In this document: positions 24,124 to 33,085 of the stretch, piece after piece
How positions within the stretch are numbered: the stretch's first letter is position 1
Layout: each line of letters starts with the position of its first letter
NCBI GenBank assembly: GCA_965223815.1
Contig: OZ245019.1
Location: forward strand, 2,790,001 to 2,854,000
DNA length: 64,000 nucleotides
Direction of reading: 5' to 3'
Source: HKST-UBA178 sp965223815
Lineage (GTDB): Bacteria > Pseudomonadota > Gammaproteobacteria > Chromatiales > Chromatiaceae
Position numbers and translations under genes: made by a program
The notes under the pieces: model-generated
What the model saw: only the letters and a program-made list of their open reading frames with translations
Told to the model about the DNA's origin: nothing
Database searches by the model: none

Positions 24124-25020
24124 TTACTCGTCTTTGAGTAATATCGGCAGAATTACCGGCAGCAACTTCTCAACATCGAATTGGGTTGGTGGCTCAACGA
24201 CACTCAACTGGGGCAGTGCCTCGATCCTGCTCATCGACCAGGTGCCAGAGGAGGAGGTGTCGGCATCCAAATAGTTAAACGTGCCCTCTGCGGTGAAGGT
24301 CGCGGGTATGAAATTTCCCGCCATTGTGACGCCATCCAAAAGCATGCCATTGACGACGTTGGCATTGTTTATGTTGATCAATCCGCCGGTTTCAGCATTC
24401 TCAACAACACCCCCATTAAGGCTCAATGACACCGGAATATACATCATGACATTACCAACTGAATCGACGATTGCGTGCACCTCCCCATCCAAATCGTAGG
24501 TGGTGCCGTCTTCTGTGCTTGTTCCAGTTACAGTTCCGCGATAGATACCGCCGTGATTCTTAAGAAACCCAGACGGCGATGATTTTTGCCCACTGAACTG
24601 GCCTGGTTCGATGCAACAGATCGAGCCAGAAATGCTGTTGCCGACAATCGTACCTGTGGCGGTATCAAATGGAGGGGAAGTTGTCTGAAAACTGAAGTCT
24701 CCACCCTGATCGACAGTGACGTTGTCCTTAAACCCCCCGGTCTCATCCAATCCGTCGAAATAGACCACGGCGGATTTGCCGCTGGTGCGCACCAATACAG
24801 AGAACTTACCGTTGTCTGTTGCTCCGAAAATATTACCGGTATACACCCCAGTATGTGGGTTATCGGTAGCCGCAACAGGGAGTGCAACGGTAAATCCCAA
24901 GGTCAGGAGCACTACCCAGAGTTTCCCTCCCATATGTGAGTTGTCGGAGCGATACCACTGCGGCCAGATTACAGTTTGCTCTTGCCTAATCCTCCTAATC
25001 GAAGTCAGTAGTTTACGCAT
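24124..25020 (-). CDS. Exported protein of unknown function, beta-rich
   Basis: The ATG at 25020 (298 residues) has GGAGGTGAT directly upstream. A signal-type hydrophobic stretch (GGKLWVVLLTLGFTVALPVAATD) ends near residue 53, unusually far in, so a start at an internal Met (SHMGGK, about residue 30) is also possible. The mature protein consists of repeated short beta elements of the kind GVYTGNIFGATDNGKFSVLV and GGIYRGTVTGTSTEDGTTY, suggesting two related modules. It contains a Cys pair (SICCIEPG). No known domain is recognised. It is probably periplasmic or surface-located. Confidence 0.6.
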   Translation of the reverse strand: MRKLLTSIRRIRQEQTVIWPQWYRSDNSHMGGKLWVVLLTLGFTVALPVAATDNPHTGVYTGNIFGATDNGKFSVLVRTSGKSAVVYFDGLDETGGFKDNVTVDQGGDFSFQTTSPPFDTATGTIVGNSISGSICCIEPGQFSGQKSSPSGFLKNHGGIYRGTVTGTSTEDGTTYDLDGEVHAIVDSVGNVMMYIPVSLSLNGGVVENAETGGLININNANVVNGMLLDGVTMAGNFIPATFTAEGTFNYLDADTSSSGTWSMSRIEALPQLSVVEPPTQFDVEKLLPVILPILLKDE

Positions 25021-25182
25021 ATCACCTCCGGAGATTATCGTTATCCGACCCAGTGCCGAGTATAGTTGACTGCGGCAATGGCAAAACCTGTATTCATTTC
25101 TTCCACCAATCCCTCTTCCAGGCCATGGTATACGGAATTGGTCCAACGCTGACGAGCTATTGTTCGCGCAAAGAAAGGGCTA

Positions 25183-26364
25183 TCAAAGCCGATTCTCGAT
25201 AATGCTCGCCAGTTCGCCATCCATTAAACGGATGGGATTGGTGCGCATGCTGCCTCCCCTGGCGTGTTCGATAATGCGTTCGATATCTTCTTTCCGTACA
25301 CCATATTTGCCAAGCCGGGGCAGATCCAGCTGTTCTGTCCAGTTCTCCAGCAGCGCAATCAGCGCATCCCAGGCTTCCTGCCGCGAGTGGAAATGGCGCC
25401 CGTTAAGCAGCTCGGAGATTCGTCCATACCGATCCAGGCTTGGATTATCCCCATCCCGGTTCAGCATCGACACGATATTGACCCGGGTTGCCTCTGCTAC
25501 TAGTGTGCCACAGACAACCCCGTGGGGTATTGGGAAAAACCCGCCCAGGGGGGAGGCCAATCCATGCACCGAGCCCAGCCCCGTCTGGGCCAGACAAATA
25601 CCCGATATCAGAGCAGCAAAGGCCATTTGCTCCCGACCCTGCGGATCACCCTGGTTATACCAGCAAATAAACCCATCTCGGACCGCCCTGAGGCCGCTCT
25701 CCACCAAGGCATCCGTGAATGGACCGGCTCCGATCGAAACATAGGATTCAATCAGTTGAGTGAGCGCGTCCATGCCGTTGGCAGCGATAACAGCCTGCGG
25801 ACAGGAAGCCAGAAGATCCGGATCAACGATCGCGTATTGGGGGACTAAGCGTTCATGGCGAAATGACTTCTTGAATCCTCGATCGCCACGCACGCTTAAG
25901 ACCGCGTTTTTCGTGGCCTCGCTGCCGGTTCCCGCCGTTGTTGGCACCGCGATCAATGGCACCGAAGGCCCCTGATAGGGTAGTTCTGGGCCTACACCCT
26001 CAAGGTAATCCATGACCGAGCGGTGATCCCTGAGCAGTCCGGCAATCGCCTTGGCGGTATCCAGTGCACTGCCCCCGCCAATTCCCACAACGACGTCGAT
26101 ATCATGATCGCGAAATGCCCCTGCCCCACTGTCCACCAACTCTGGAGAAGGCTCATCCTCCACTGCGAAATCTACCAGATACAACCGCTTGCGCCGAAAT
26201 TCGCTGAGCACCGAGTGCCAATGAACCGAGCCCCGCAAAGAGTGCCTTCCGGTCACCAACAATACGCGTTTTCCGAATAGACCGGCAATATCCGGAAGTT
26301 GGCTGAATACACCGGAACCGAAAACAATCTTCGGCAAACGGGAGAGCGTGAATCCAGTTGTCAT
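25183..26364 (-). CDS. Iron-containing alcohol dehydrogenase family protein
   Basis: A 393-residue group III alcohol dehydrogenase of standard length. The N-terminal nucleotide-binding part has GIGGGSALDTAKA and PTTAGTGSEATKNAVL; the metal region has GMDALTQLIESYV and HGLASPLGGFFPIPHGVVCG, giving the Asp and His ligands. These enzymes reduce aldehydes or oxidise alcohols with NAD(P); the substrate cannot be deduced. It lies 51 bases downstream of the Cys-rich membrane protein gene 26416-26925, probably in the same transcript. Confidence 0.9.
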   Translation of the reverse strand: MTTGFTLSRLPKIVFGSGVFSQLPDIAGLFGKRVLLVTGRHSLRGSVHWHSVLSEFRRKRLYLVDFAVEDEPSPELVDSGAGAFRDHDIDVVVGIGGGSALDTAKAIAGLLRDHRSVMDYLEGVGPELPYQGPSVPLIAVPTTAGTGSEATKNAVLSVRGDRGFKKSFRHERLVPQYAIVDPDLLASCPQAVIAANGMDALTQLIESYVSIGAGPFTDALVESGLRAVRDGFICWYNQGDPQGREQMAFAALISGICLAQTGLGSVHGLASPLGGFFPIPHGVVCGTLVAEATRVNIVSMLNRDGDNPSLDRYGRISELLNGRHFHSRQEAWDALIALLENWTEQLDLPRLGKYGVRKEDIERIIEHARGGSMRTNPIRLMDGELASIIENRL

Positions 26365-26415
26365 GGCGTTCCCGAGACTCCTACCGCAATCATGGCGAAG
26401 CTTTGATGCTGCGCA

Positions 26416-26925
26416 CTATCCGCTACGGACTTGCAACTCCCATTTACGGCAATCGTAGTATCTAATTTCTTCCTGGTACGACGGATAACGCCCACAGTTA
26501 AAATAGCGCCAATAAAAGCTGTTGTAACCCAGGCAAGCGCGATTTTCTCGGTCTAGCAGCGGGCAGGCATTGCCTCCTGCCTCGCAACAATTTGAACAAC
26601 CGCCGCAGGAGTCTCCGTGAACCCAATCGGGCCGAGGAAAGGCTATCGAAGGATCCGGCGCGGTACGGGGTGGACTGGCAAGTGGAACTGAAAACATAAA
26701 GCCCCGACTGTCTCCAACCATTATGGTTGCCAGCTTAAATCCATGGGGAAGCAGTCTTAGGCCGGCTCGCAGGTAGCGCCAAAAACGCCAGTCACCGAAA
26801 AAGTACCAGGTCATCAGCGGAGCGGTAAGGAAACCACCGATTAATGTGATTACCGAGAACAGGATATAAATGATGAAGACCGTCCGCGCTGCGGCCCAAT
26901 GGATTGGGGATAGTTTCTTGCGCAT
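26416..26925 (-). CDS. Membrane protein with C-terminal cysteine cluster
   Basis: A 169-residue protein. Residues 12-45 form one or two membrane segments (TVFIIYILFSVITLIGGFLTAPLMTWYF). The C-terminal half has many cysteines: CGGCSNCCEAGGNACPLLD, then NRACLGY, FNCGRYP and YYDCRKW. Eight or nine cysteines in this order suggest a metal or Fe-S site facing the cytoplasm, recalling YkgJ-like clusters, although the match is not exact. The pairing with an iron-type dehydrogenase downstream may indicate a redox role. Confidence 0.6.
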   Translation of the reverse strand: MRKKLSPIHWAAARTVFIIYILFSVITLIGGFLTAPLMTWYFFGDWRFWRYLRAGLRLLPHGFKLATIMVGDSRGFMFSVPLASPPRTAPDPSIAFPRPDWVHGDSCGGCSNCCEAGGNACPLLDRENRACLGYNSFYWRYFNCGRYPSYQEEIRYYDCRKWELQVRSG

Positions 26926-27467
26926 TGGAAAACGCTTTCCGTTGAAGAGTTGATCAAGCGACCGGGAATACTAATCCCAATAGGATGCCACTCATTACAT
27001 CTGACGCCAAGAGCCAGATTGGAATACCCCGACCGAACACTTCAAATCGGACATCTACCCCCGCTAGCATCCGGAACAAAAAGAAGTAGTGGCATTCGCC
27101 GCGACTTCTTTGGTCATTACTTCCTGGCTAGGATGCTTTTTCTATGAGATCGTCGCTGCTGCCTAAATCTCAATTGTCCTGCTCATAACTCCCGCGCGTG
27201 CTGCCTGTCCTTATCTCGACCTGGCTCGATAGCAGGTCCACCCCAGTACCGTCCAAGCCAGTTTCCAAACCCATCAATACCGAACCGGGAAAAGCTTGAA
27301 GATTAACTTACCTGGTCAAAATAGCCTGGCTGTTATCCGTTTCCACTCAACTGTGCGTTTTGGTTTGGGTTTTAACGCCGATGTCTTCGTCAGCTTGTCG
27401 GTTCGCTGAACAAAGATGCTATTCAGTTACTAATGCTTATGATGCATCATGCTGAGCATCGGATCTT
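26926..27467. other. Intergenic region, nothing convincing
   Basis: This 540-base stretch between the end of the LitR-like operon and the Cys-cluster gene holds only short ORFs without protein-like composition. I see no clear hairpin followed by a T-run that would end the nine-gene operon. Confidence 0.4.
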
Positions 27468-28373
27468 TCATCGGTCCCCATAATTACGAGCAAGACTTGC
27501 GAAGGAACGCCAGGCAACTAGCGCTTGCTCCCATTCCACTAGACTGATGATGGGCTTCACGCCTTCGGGCATGGTGGCACTAACGCTGCTGATCGCCGCG
27601 CCTCCTGCCCAGATGGCGACTCCGGAGTCCACCTGATGTCTTAAGCCGCTCAACATGGCCAGGGCATCTTCGTTGCCAAAATGACAACTAAATGACAGCC
27701 CCAATACATCGATCTCGTGACGAGTTATGGCGTTTACAATGTCTCTAAGTGGCATTTCAGTCCCAAAGGGAATCACTTGGGCACCGCCGATCCATGCCAG
27801 TGCCTCCGCCATCAATAGCCCCAGGGCGTGTGGCTCACCCTGCAGCGTAGTCAACATAATCCGCGGGCTGCCTTCCATTTGATAATGTGCCGGCAATGCC
27901 TCCCGCACCAGTGCCGTTATCAGCTCGGTATAAAGGTGTTCCTGGTATATCTCCAATTCACCCCGGGCCCAGGCGTCACCAACAGCGCTCGTTGCCGGGG
28001 CCATCAGTCTGTGTACGAACGAACGGAGTCCGAGAGCCGCCAGCTGCTGTTGCAGATGTCCACGGAGGCTCAAGGTATCGTCTGTCTTCAGCAAAGCAAT
28101 AAGCCGATCGATATCCAGATCTGCCTCTGCCTTGCTCATCAGGGAGCGGAGTTGAGAGAGTTTCAGCCCCACCAATTTTCCAGGACGGCATCCCTGCCCC
28201 ATTAGATGCCTGATGGCAACCAGCTTTTCCAACTCCTCGTTGGAATAGATCCTGTCACCGTTGCGATCGCGCTCGGGTTTCGGGTAACCGTAGCGTCTCT
28301 CCCACATACGCAGCAGATTCTTCGGAATACCCGCGATCCGCGATACATCTCCAATAGAGTGACGACCGCTCAT
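27468..28373 (-). CDS. MerR-family B12-binding regulator of the LitR/CarH photoreceptor type
   Basis: A 301-residue regulator. Residues 5-75 are a MerR DNA-binding domain (SIGDVSRIAGIPKNLLRMWERRYGYPKPERD). Residues 90-165 are the B12-binding helical cap with the Wx9EH signature, W135 to E145-H146, diagnostic of adenosylcobalamin light sensors. The B12-binding fold shows E-x-H-xx-G (E180, H182, G185; H182 the likely lower axial ligand), GLSFS and WAGGAA. Known relatives repress in the dark as AdoB12-bound tetramers and release DNA after illumination. It is the last gene of the operon, its start overlapping the stop of the NTF2-like gene by four bases, suggesting autoregulation. B12 binding is well supported; light response is inference. 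Confidence 0.9.
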   Translation of the reverse strand: MSGRHSIGDVSRIAGIPKNLLRMWERRYGYPKPERDRNGDRIYSNEELEKLVAIRHLMGQGCRPGKLVGLKLSQLRSLMSKAEADLDIDRLIALLKTDDTLSLRGHLQQQLAALGLRSFVHRLMAPATSAVGDAWARGELEIYQEHLYTELITALVREALPAHYQMEGSPRIMLTTLQGEPHALGLLMAEALAWIGGAQVIPFGTEMPLRDIVNAITRHEIDVLGLSFSCHFGNEDALAMLSGLRHQVDSGVAIWAGGAAISSVSATMPEGVKPIISLVEWEQALVAWRSFASLARNYGDR

Positions 28374-28813
28374 TGATTCACTGGTTTTTCACGTTCGGAG
28401 GAACCGGGTACTCCAAGCTTGCCCCGGATAAACCGGAGAAGCCCCCCCAGCAACGGCAGTTCCACCAACAGATCCAGCGCATCCCAGTAATCCCGATGCA
28501 TGCTCACCCGGCCATCTGCGGCGAATTCCAGCCGGCTCACACCCTCGATCTCGCACTCTCTACCGCGCAGGCCAAAGCTGAAATTCCAACTGACCCAGGC
28601 GATACTGCCATCGGTTTGGGTCGCAGTGATTTCGAACCTGGGGTGTTCAGTTGCCTCAAACATATGCTCGAATACTCGGGCAATGGCCGCATGCCCCTGC
28701 ACCTGGTTGAAAGGATCGCAAAACCGGGCGTCCTCATGATAAATAGCGCTCAATTGCGATAGTGTTTCAGGCGTCAGGGTGCTGTACCAGGCTACGAGTT
28801 CTTGAAGCTTCAT
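28370..28813 (-). CDS. NTF2/SnoaL-like protein
   Basis: A 147-residue NTF2-like cone-fold protein beginning MKLQELVAWYSTLTPETLSQL at the ATG at 28813, which overlaps the stop of the SDR gene as ATGA. Typical features are YHEDARFCDPFNQVQGHAAIARVFEHMF and the closing MHRDYWDALDLL. This subfamily is regularly found with SDR, DUF1365 and Cfa-like genes in LitR- or ChrR-linked clusters. It may act on or carry a hydrophobic small molecule; the reaction is unknown. Confidence 0.82.
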   Translation of the reverse strand: MKLQELVAWYSTLTPETLSQLSAIYHEDARFCDPFNQVQGHAAIARVFEHMFEATEHPRFEITATQTDGSIAWVSWNFSFGLRGRECEIEGVSRLEFAADGRVSMHRDYWDALDLLVELPLLGGLLRFIRGKLGVPGSSEREKPVNQ

Positions 28814-29580
28814 GACTCTACAGCCCGGCTTAGAAGATGGAAGCGTATCCTGTCTGGAAGAAGACCCAATAGCTTCATCCAAAGAGTAAAACGTTTCGGA
28901 AAATGAATTTCGAAGCGCCCTTTTGCCATCCCGGCGACTATCGCCTGGGCGGCAGCATCGGGAGTAATCAAAGCAGGCATGGTGAAATCGTTCTGTTGTG
29001 TAAGCCGTGTCTCTACAAACCCCGGATTGACCAGGTGGACGCCGACACCATATGGAGATAGCTCGGAATAGAGTATTTGCGCAAGATTGATGAGCGCCGC
29101 CTTACCCGGCCCGTATGCCAGCGCCTTGGGTAAACCTGTGTACCCCGCGACACTGGAGACCAGGCAGAGACCGCCGCCGTTACGCTCGATGTAGACTGGG
29201 ACAAGCGAATAAAGCAGGTTGTAGACCCCCTGGAGATTAATCGCCAGGGTTTCCCTGACTACCTTCAGATCCACCTCCCAGGCACGCATCGGGGTGTATA
29301 CACCCGCGCAGTAAACCACCATATCTATGCCCCCCCAGCGTGTTAGCAGTACCGACATAGCGGTTTCCAGCCCGGCGGGGTCCGACACGTCGCAGGGCAG
29401 AACCACCCCCTGGGTCCCAGCGACGCTTTCTAACGCCGATTCGCGCCGGGCGCTAAGGGCTACTTCAGCACCCGAGGCAAGGAACTTTTTGGCTAGAGCT
29501 GCACCTATCCCACTGCTGGCGCCGATAATCCATACACGGCGCTCACGCCAATCAGTGATCTTGGGGTTTAGGGACTTCAT
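28810..29580 (-). CDS. Short-chain dehydrogenase/reductase
   Basis: A 256-residue classical SDR. The cofactor motif is GASSGIGAALAKKF; NLQGVYNLLY and the catalytic Ser/Tyr/Lys (VSSVAGY, YGPGK) are present. The ATG at 29580 overlaps the stop of the DUF3833 gene by four bases; the longer reading runs through that gene and is rejected. The C-terminal tail (LWMKLLGLLPDRIRFHLLSR) is amphipathic and may touch membrane. In context it may reduce or oxidise a lipid intermediate. Confidence 0.88.
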   Translation of the reverse strand: MKSLNPKITDWRERRVWIIGASSGIGAALAKKFLASGAEVALSARRESALESVAGTQGVVLPCDVSDPAGLETAMSVLLTRWGGIDMVVYCAGVYTPMRAWEVDLKVVRETLAINLQGVYNLLYSLVPVYIERNGGGLCLVSSVAGYTGLPKALAYGPGKAALINLAQILYSELSPYGVGVHLVNPGFVETRLTQQNDFTMPALITPDAAAQAIVAGMAKGRFEIHFPKRFTLWMKLLGLLPDRIRFHLLSRAVES

Positions 29581-30104
29581 GAACTCTTCTTGAAGAAGAG
29601 CAGAACTTCTCCAAGCCGGAAACCAAATTTCTTCATAACTGACCGATTGATGAGTACATCGTCCTCTTGGAGGTACATCCAATCGTCGAACTGAACCTCG
29701 TAAACTTTGCCATCCACGGGCAATCTGAGTGTATAGCGCCAATAAAGGCTGTTGCCCGATACTTCGCCCTGGGCCATGCCGATGACATCCTCGGCAACAC
29801 CGCTGTAACTTTGTTCACCGGTTCGCGTTATATTCCAGACTCTTCGCTGGGTGCTGCCGTCGCTGTAGGTGAACTGCTCATCAAGTACACCTTTATCGCC
29901 TTCCCATTGGGCATCGATCTCAACCTTGAAGCGCTTGACCACTGTCCCGTCACGTTTCAAAAACAGGCCCCAGGCATCCACCCTCCCGTCGAAGTATTCC
30001 TCCAGAATAAGCTTGGGGGCTTCTCCTTTATAAGTATTCACGTCCACTGCGGCGCAACCGCTCAGCGCCAGCACAAGAGCCATGGAGAGTATTCGATTAA
30101 GCAT
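29577..30104 (-). CDS. DUF3833 lipoprotein
   Basis: A 175-residue lipoprotein: signal peptide with lipobox LALSGC (Cys18). The mature part matches DUF3833 (LILEEYFDGRVDAWGLFLKRDGTVVKRFKVEI, and the terminal LGEVLLFFKK). The fold resembles lipocalin-like beta proteins and may bind a lipid. The start overlaps the MFS gene's stop by eight bases. It belongs to the nine-gene LitR-like operon. Confidence 0.88.
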   Translation of the reverse strand: MLNRILSMALVLALSGCAAVDVNTYKGEAPKLILEEYFDGRVDAWGLFLKRDGTVVKRFKVEIDAQWEGDKGVLDEQFTYSDGSTQRRVWNITRTGEQSYSGVAEDVIGMAQGEVSGNSLYWRYTLRLPVDGKVYEVQFDDWMYLQEDDVLINRSVMKKFGFRLGEVLLFFKKSS

Positions 30105-31347
30105 GCGCCACCTCTAAGGAAGGCCGCCAGCGGATTAGTAATGCCGCCGACAGCAATTTGATCACACAGGGCACCCCAGCGTAGAAGACCGCGAGCTCAG
30201 TGAGCCCTACCTGCCCACCGGGTTGGTACCCGAAGCCGGAAAGCAGAGGCAAGCCCACCCCCGCTGCCAGTGCCAGTACACCCTTGTTAATAAGGCTCCA
30301 GATTCCGAAATACCCGGCTGTGTGTCCCTGTTGCTCGCGGGGTATCAGATCTGCTGCGATGGCCGCGGGCAGCGCCAGATCGGCGCCCAATGCTGCGCCG
30401 GATATCAGACAAATAGCCAGATAAGGGAAAAAATCCCCGGCACCCAGCTGAGTTGCCCAGAAAAAGCCGGTGACTGCCGCCATGGTACCCAGTGCCCAGG
30501 TCAGTGCTTTCCCTAGTCGTCGGGACAGACTGAGCCAAAGTGGCAGCGAACAAGCACCGGCGATGAAGTAAGTCGCCAGAAAGGCGCCGCTGTATGACTC
30601 CAGCTTGAGCACATCAGCGATGTAAAAAAGTGACAGGGTAGCGGCGATAGCTACTGCCAGACCGTTTAACAGAAACAGAAACGCCAGCCGTCTAAACGGT
30701 TTGTTGCGCAGTGGAAAGAACAGGCCCTGGGAATCCTGCCTCACCGCTACCGGTATGGGCGCATGACGCAGCAGAGTCCATACCGCAAATGCCAACAAAA
30801 CTACAAACAAGAGACTGTAAGGTAGCCACAGTCGATCCGTCTTCCACCACTGGGCGAAAAGCATCGGCAATACGCTGGCCAGAATGACACCGGCCAACGC
30901 AAACCCCTCTCGAGTGGCAACGATTCGAGTACGCTCGTGAGGGTCTAAGCTGGCTCTCGCACCCCAGGCTAGGTAAGTAATGTTTAGGGCGCTGTGCGCC
31001 GTGTAGACCAGGATCAGCGCAATAGCAAACCAAACTGGCAGCAATCCCGGCTCATCCAGCGGCGGGTTGAACAAACCGGCATACGCCAATCCCAGGCAAC
31101 CCGCGGCAAGCGTGGCCAGAACTGGCCAACCGTTGGGTCGTTGCTGCATGTAATCTGCCAGCCGCCCCAGCCAGGGATCCTGCAGTGTATCCACAATCCG
31201 GGATCCAAGCAGGATAGCCCCGGTCAAGGCCAGGCCCAAACCAAACTCCTCGCCGTAGAGCTTGGGGGTATGGATATACACCGGCAACGCAGCCATCGCC
31301 AGCGGAGCCCCGAGCATTCCATAAGCCAGCCGCTGACCGCTGGTCAT
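30097..31347 (-). CDS. MFS transporter (GPH-like)
   Basis: A 416-residue integral membrane protein with about 12 hydrophobic segments and MFS/GPH-type features (GSRIVDTLQDPWLGRLADY in the loop after helix 2, and the symmetrical DLIPREQQGHTAGYFGIWS). The substrate is unknown. Relatives recur in light-responsive Cfa/DUF1365 clusters of Proteobacteria. The start overlaps the stop of the chalcone-isomerase-like gene as ATGA. Confidence 0.87.
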   Translation of the reverse strand: MTSGQRLAYGMLGAPLAMAALPVYIHTPKLYGEEFGLGLALTGAILLGSRIVDTLQDPWLGRLADYMQQRPNGWPVLATLAAGCLGLAYAGLFNPPLDEPGLLPVWFAIALILVYTAHSALNITYLAWGARASLDPHERTRIVATREGFALAGVILASVLPMLFAQWWKTDRLWLPYSLLFVVLLAFAVWTLLRHAPIPVAVRQDSQGLFFPLRNKPFRRLAFLFLLNGLAVAIAATLSLFYIADVLKLESYSGAFLATYFIAGACSLPLWLSLSRRLGKALTWALGTMAAVTGFFWATQLGAGDFFPYLAICLISGAALGADLALPAAIAADLIPREQQGHTAGYFGIWSLINKGVLALAAGVGLPLLSGFGYQPGGQVGLTELAVFYAGVPCVIKLLSAALLIRWRPSLEVAHA

Positions 31348-31874
31348 TGGCGGTATCCGAGCATTTTCGCCCGCAAATCGGGCTCACGGGTTTCTGGATC
31401 GAGCCAAATAGAAAAAAAGGCCGAGGCCAGCTTGGCATCGGTGAGGCGGCCTAGCAACTTGTCGTCGCTATAGAAAGCAGCACCGCTACCGGGGTAGTGA
31501 ACACCGGTGATGTGGTCCCCGGGGGATACATCTTTGAACACCGCCTGCAACTGCCGCTGCAGCGAATCCGGCTGAGCCGCCTCTCCATAGATGTGCTCTA
31601 TCTCTTCCAGGGATTTGCGCGCCAGCTGCTCGCGGCTGAACCGCATCTTGTAGGTAATTTTCAATGCGTGGGGTCGATCCGGGCGATAAACCCCATCCGG
31701 TGAGTAGAGTGCAGCATGGTACACTTCGAGCCCCCACCAAGTGAGTTCACCGGCCCCTACTACCTTAAAGCCTTTTGGGGCTACGCTTTCCTGTATTCGC
31801 GCCTCCAGCATTCCAGACGACAACAAGGCGATTGTCAGTAGCCCTCCGGAGATCTTTCTGATCAAGTGCTTCAT
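31344..31874 (-). CDS. Chalcone-isomerase-like exported protein
   Basis: A 176-residue protein starting at the ATG at 31874, overlapping the Cfa-like stop by four bases. A signal peptide (LLTIALLSSGMLEA) precedes a chalcone-isomerase-like fold (KVVGAGELTWWGLEVYHAALYSPDG, ALKITYKMRFS, SAFFSIWLDPETREPDLRAKML). Bacterial members are probably not flavonoid enzymes and some bind fatty acids. In this operon a fatty-acid-binding role in the periplasm is a reasonable guess. Confidence 0.82.
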   Translation of the reverse strand: MKHLIRKISGGLLTIALLSSGMLEARIQESVAPKGFKVVGAGELTWWGLEVYHAALYSPDGVYRPDRPHALKITYKMRFSREQLARKSLEEIEHIYGEAAQPDSLQRQLQAVFKDVSPGDHITGVHYPGSGAAFYSDDKLLGRLTDAKLASAFFSIWLDPETREPDLRAKMLGYRQ

Positions 31875-33085
31875 CTTTGTTCTCCCTTGACCAGCTGCAG
31901 TTGCAACAGATCGATACGGCCAGTCGCGAATCCGGCCTCGCAGTAGGCCAGATATAGACGCCAAAGGCGGATGAATCTCTCGTCGAAACCCTGTTTTCGA
32001 ATTTGCTTCAGTTTGGCCTCGAAATTTTCACGCCACAGGCACAGTGTCTTTGCGTACTCCTGACCGACAGCATCGCACCGGTTGATTTGCAGCCCCGCTG
32101 CGGCCGCCAGCTCAGACAGTCTTCCTGGTGACGGCAGCATGCCGCCGGGAAAGATGAATTGCTGGATGAAGTCGGTTCCGCGACGGTATTGGTCAAAATG
32201 CTCATCGGCGATAACAATGGTCTGAATCGCCGCCTTGCCTCCACACGAGAGGAGCCCGTTAAGCTTATTAAAGTAAGTTGGCCAGTAACCCTCCCCCACT
32301 GCCTCCAGCATCTCTATAGAGACAATGTGGTTGTAGCTACCCTGGAGATCGCGGTAATCCTTCAACTCCAGATTTACTCGCGACTCCAACCCCGCCGTAT
32401 CCAGGCGCTCGCGGGCGTACCGCAGCTGTTCGCGAGATAGAGTAACCCCGTCTACGCAGATTCCCTGCCGAGCAGCGTGCTCCGCGTAACCGCCCCAGCC
32501 GCAGCCGATTTCCAATACGCGCCCCCCCGAGTTGGCGCCGGCGAGTTCGGTCATGTGCTGATACTTGGCCTGCTGTGCCGATTGCAGATCATCTGCACCC
32601 GCCAGATCGAACCGGGCACCGGAGTAAGTCATGGAGGGATCGAGCCAGAGGCGATAAAAATCGTTCCCCAGATCGTAGTGCAGTCCAATGTTGCGGGCAC
32701 TTCCCCGCCGCGAATTAAATCGCATCAAGTGGCGTAAACGATAACCCAGAGTAAGCAGGCGATTGCCGTGGATGGCTTTTTGCAGGGCAGCTTGATTGCG
32801 GATACCCAGGGCGACTACCGCCGTTGGATCGCCAGTGGTGACTCGCCCGTCGCGATAACACTCCGCCAGACCGACGTCCCCTTTGCGAAAAATCCGTCTT
32901 AACGCGGCCCAGTCTGCGAGTTGCAGGTCGGCCCAGGGCTTACCACCGTCGCCGAAACTCAACCGGTAACCTTCCGGTGTCGTCAGTTGCAGAGTGCCCC
33001 TGGTCACCTTTGCCAGCATCGCCAACAAGGGGCGCGCATGCCAAGGCAACGCGAGGTTCTCCAAGGTAGTAGTCAAACTGTTCAT
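31871..33085 (-). CDS. Cyclopropane-fatty-acid-synthase-like methyltransferase
   Basis: A 404-residue protein of the Cfa/mycolic-acid methyltransferase family. It carries NIGLHYDLGNDFYRLWLDPSMTYSGARF, the SAM-binding VLEIGCGWGGYAEHAAR, LELKDYRDLQG and IVSIEMLEAVGEGYW. These act on double bonds of membrane phospholipid acyl chains, making cyclopropane or methyl-branched products. Family relatives near LitR or ChrR include methylases making the 11-methyl group of furan fatty acids. The start ATG overlaps the DUF1365 stop by four bases. Confidence 0.9.
   Translation of the reverse strand: MNSLTTTLENLALPWHARPLLAMLAKVTRGTLQLTTPEGYRLSFGDGGKPWADLQLADWAALRRIFRKGDVGLAECYRDGRVTTGDPTAVVALGIRNQAALQKAIHGNRLLTLGYRLRHLMRFNSRRGSARNIGLHYDLGNDFYRLWLDPSMTYSGARFDLAGADDLQSAQQAKYQHMTELAGANSGGRVLEIGCGWGGYAEHAARQGICVDGVTLSREQLRYARERLDTAGLESRVNLELKDYRDLQGSYNHIVSIEMLEAVGEGYWPTYFNKLNGLLSCGGKAAIQTIVIADEHFDQYRRGTDFIQQFIFPGGMLPSPGRLSELAAAAGLQINRCDAVGQEYAKTLCLWRENFEAKLKQIRKQGFDERFIRLWRLYLAYCEAGFATGRIDLLQLQLVKGEQR

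Noticed and set aside
24124..25146. Longer start of the 24124-25020 exported protein at 25146
   Set aside because: The extra 42 residues are not signal-like, while ATG 25020 has GGAGGTGAT immediately upstream.
26950..27147. Plus-strand 65-codon ORF
   Set aside because: No ribosome site and non-protein-like composition; treated as chance in an intergenic region.
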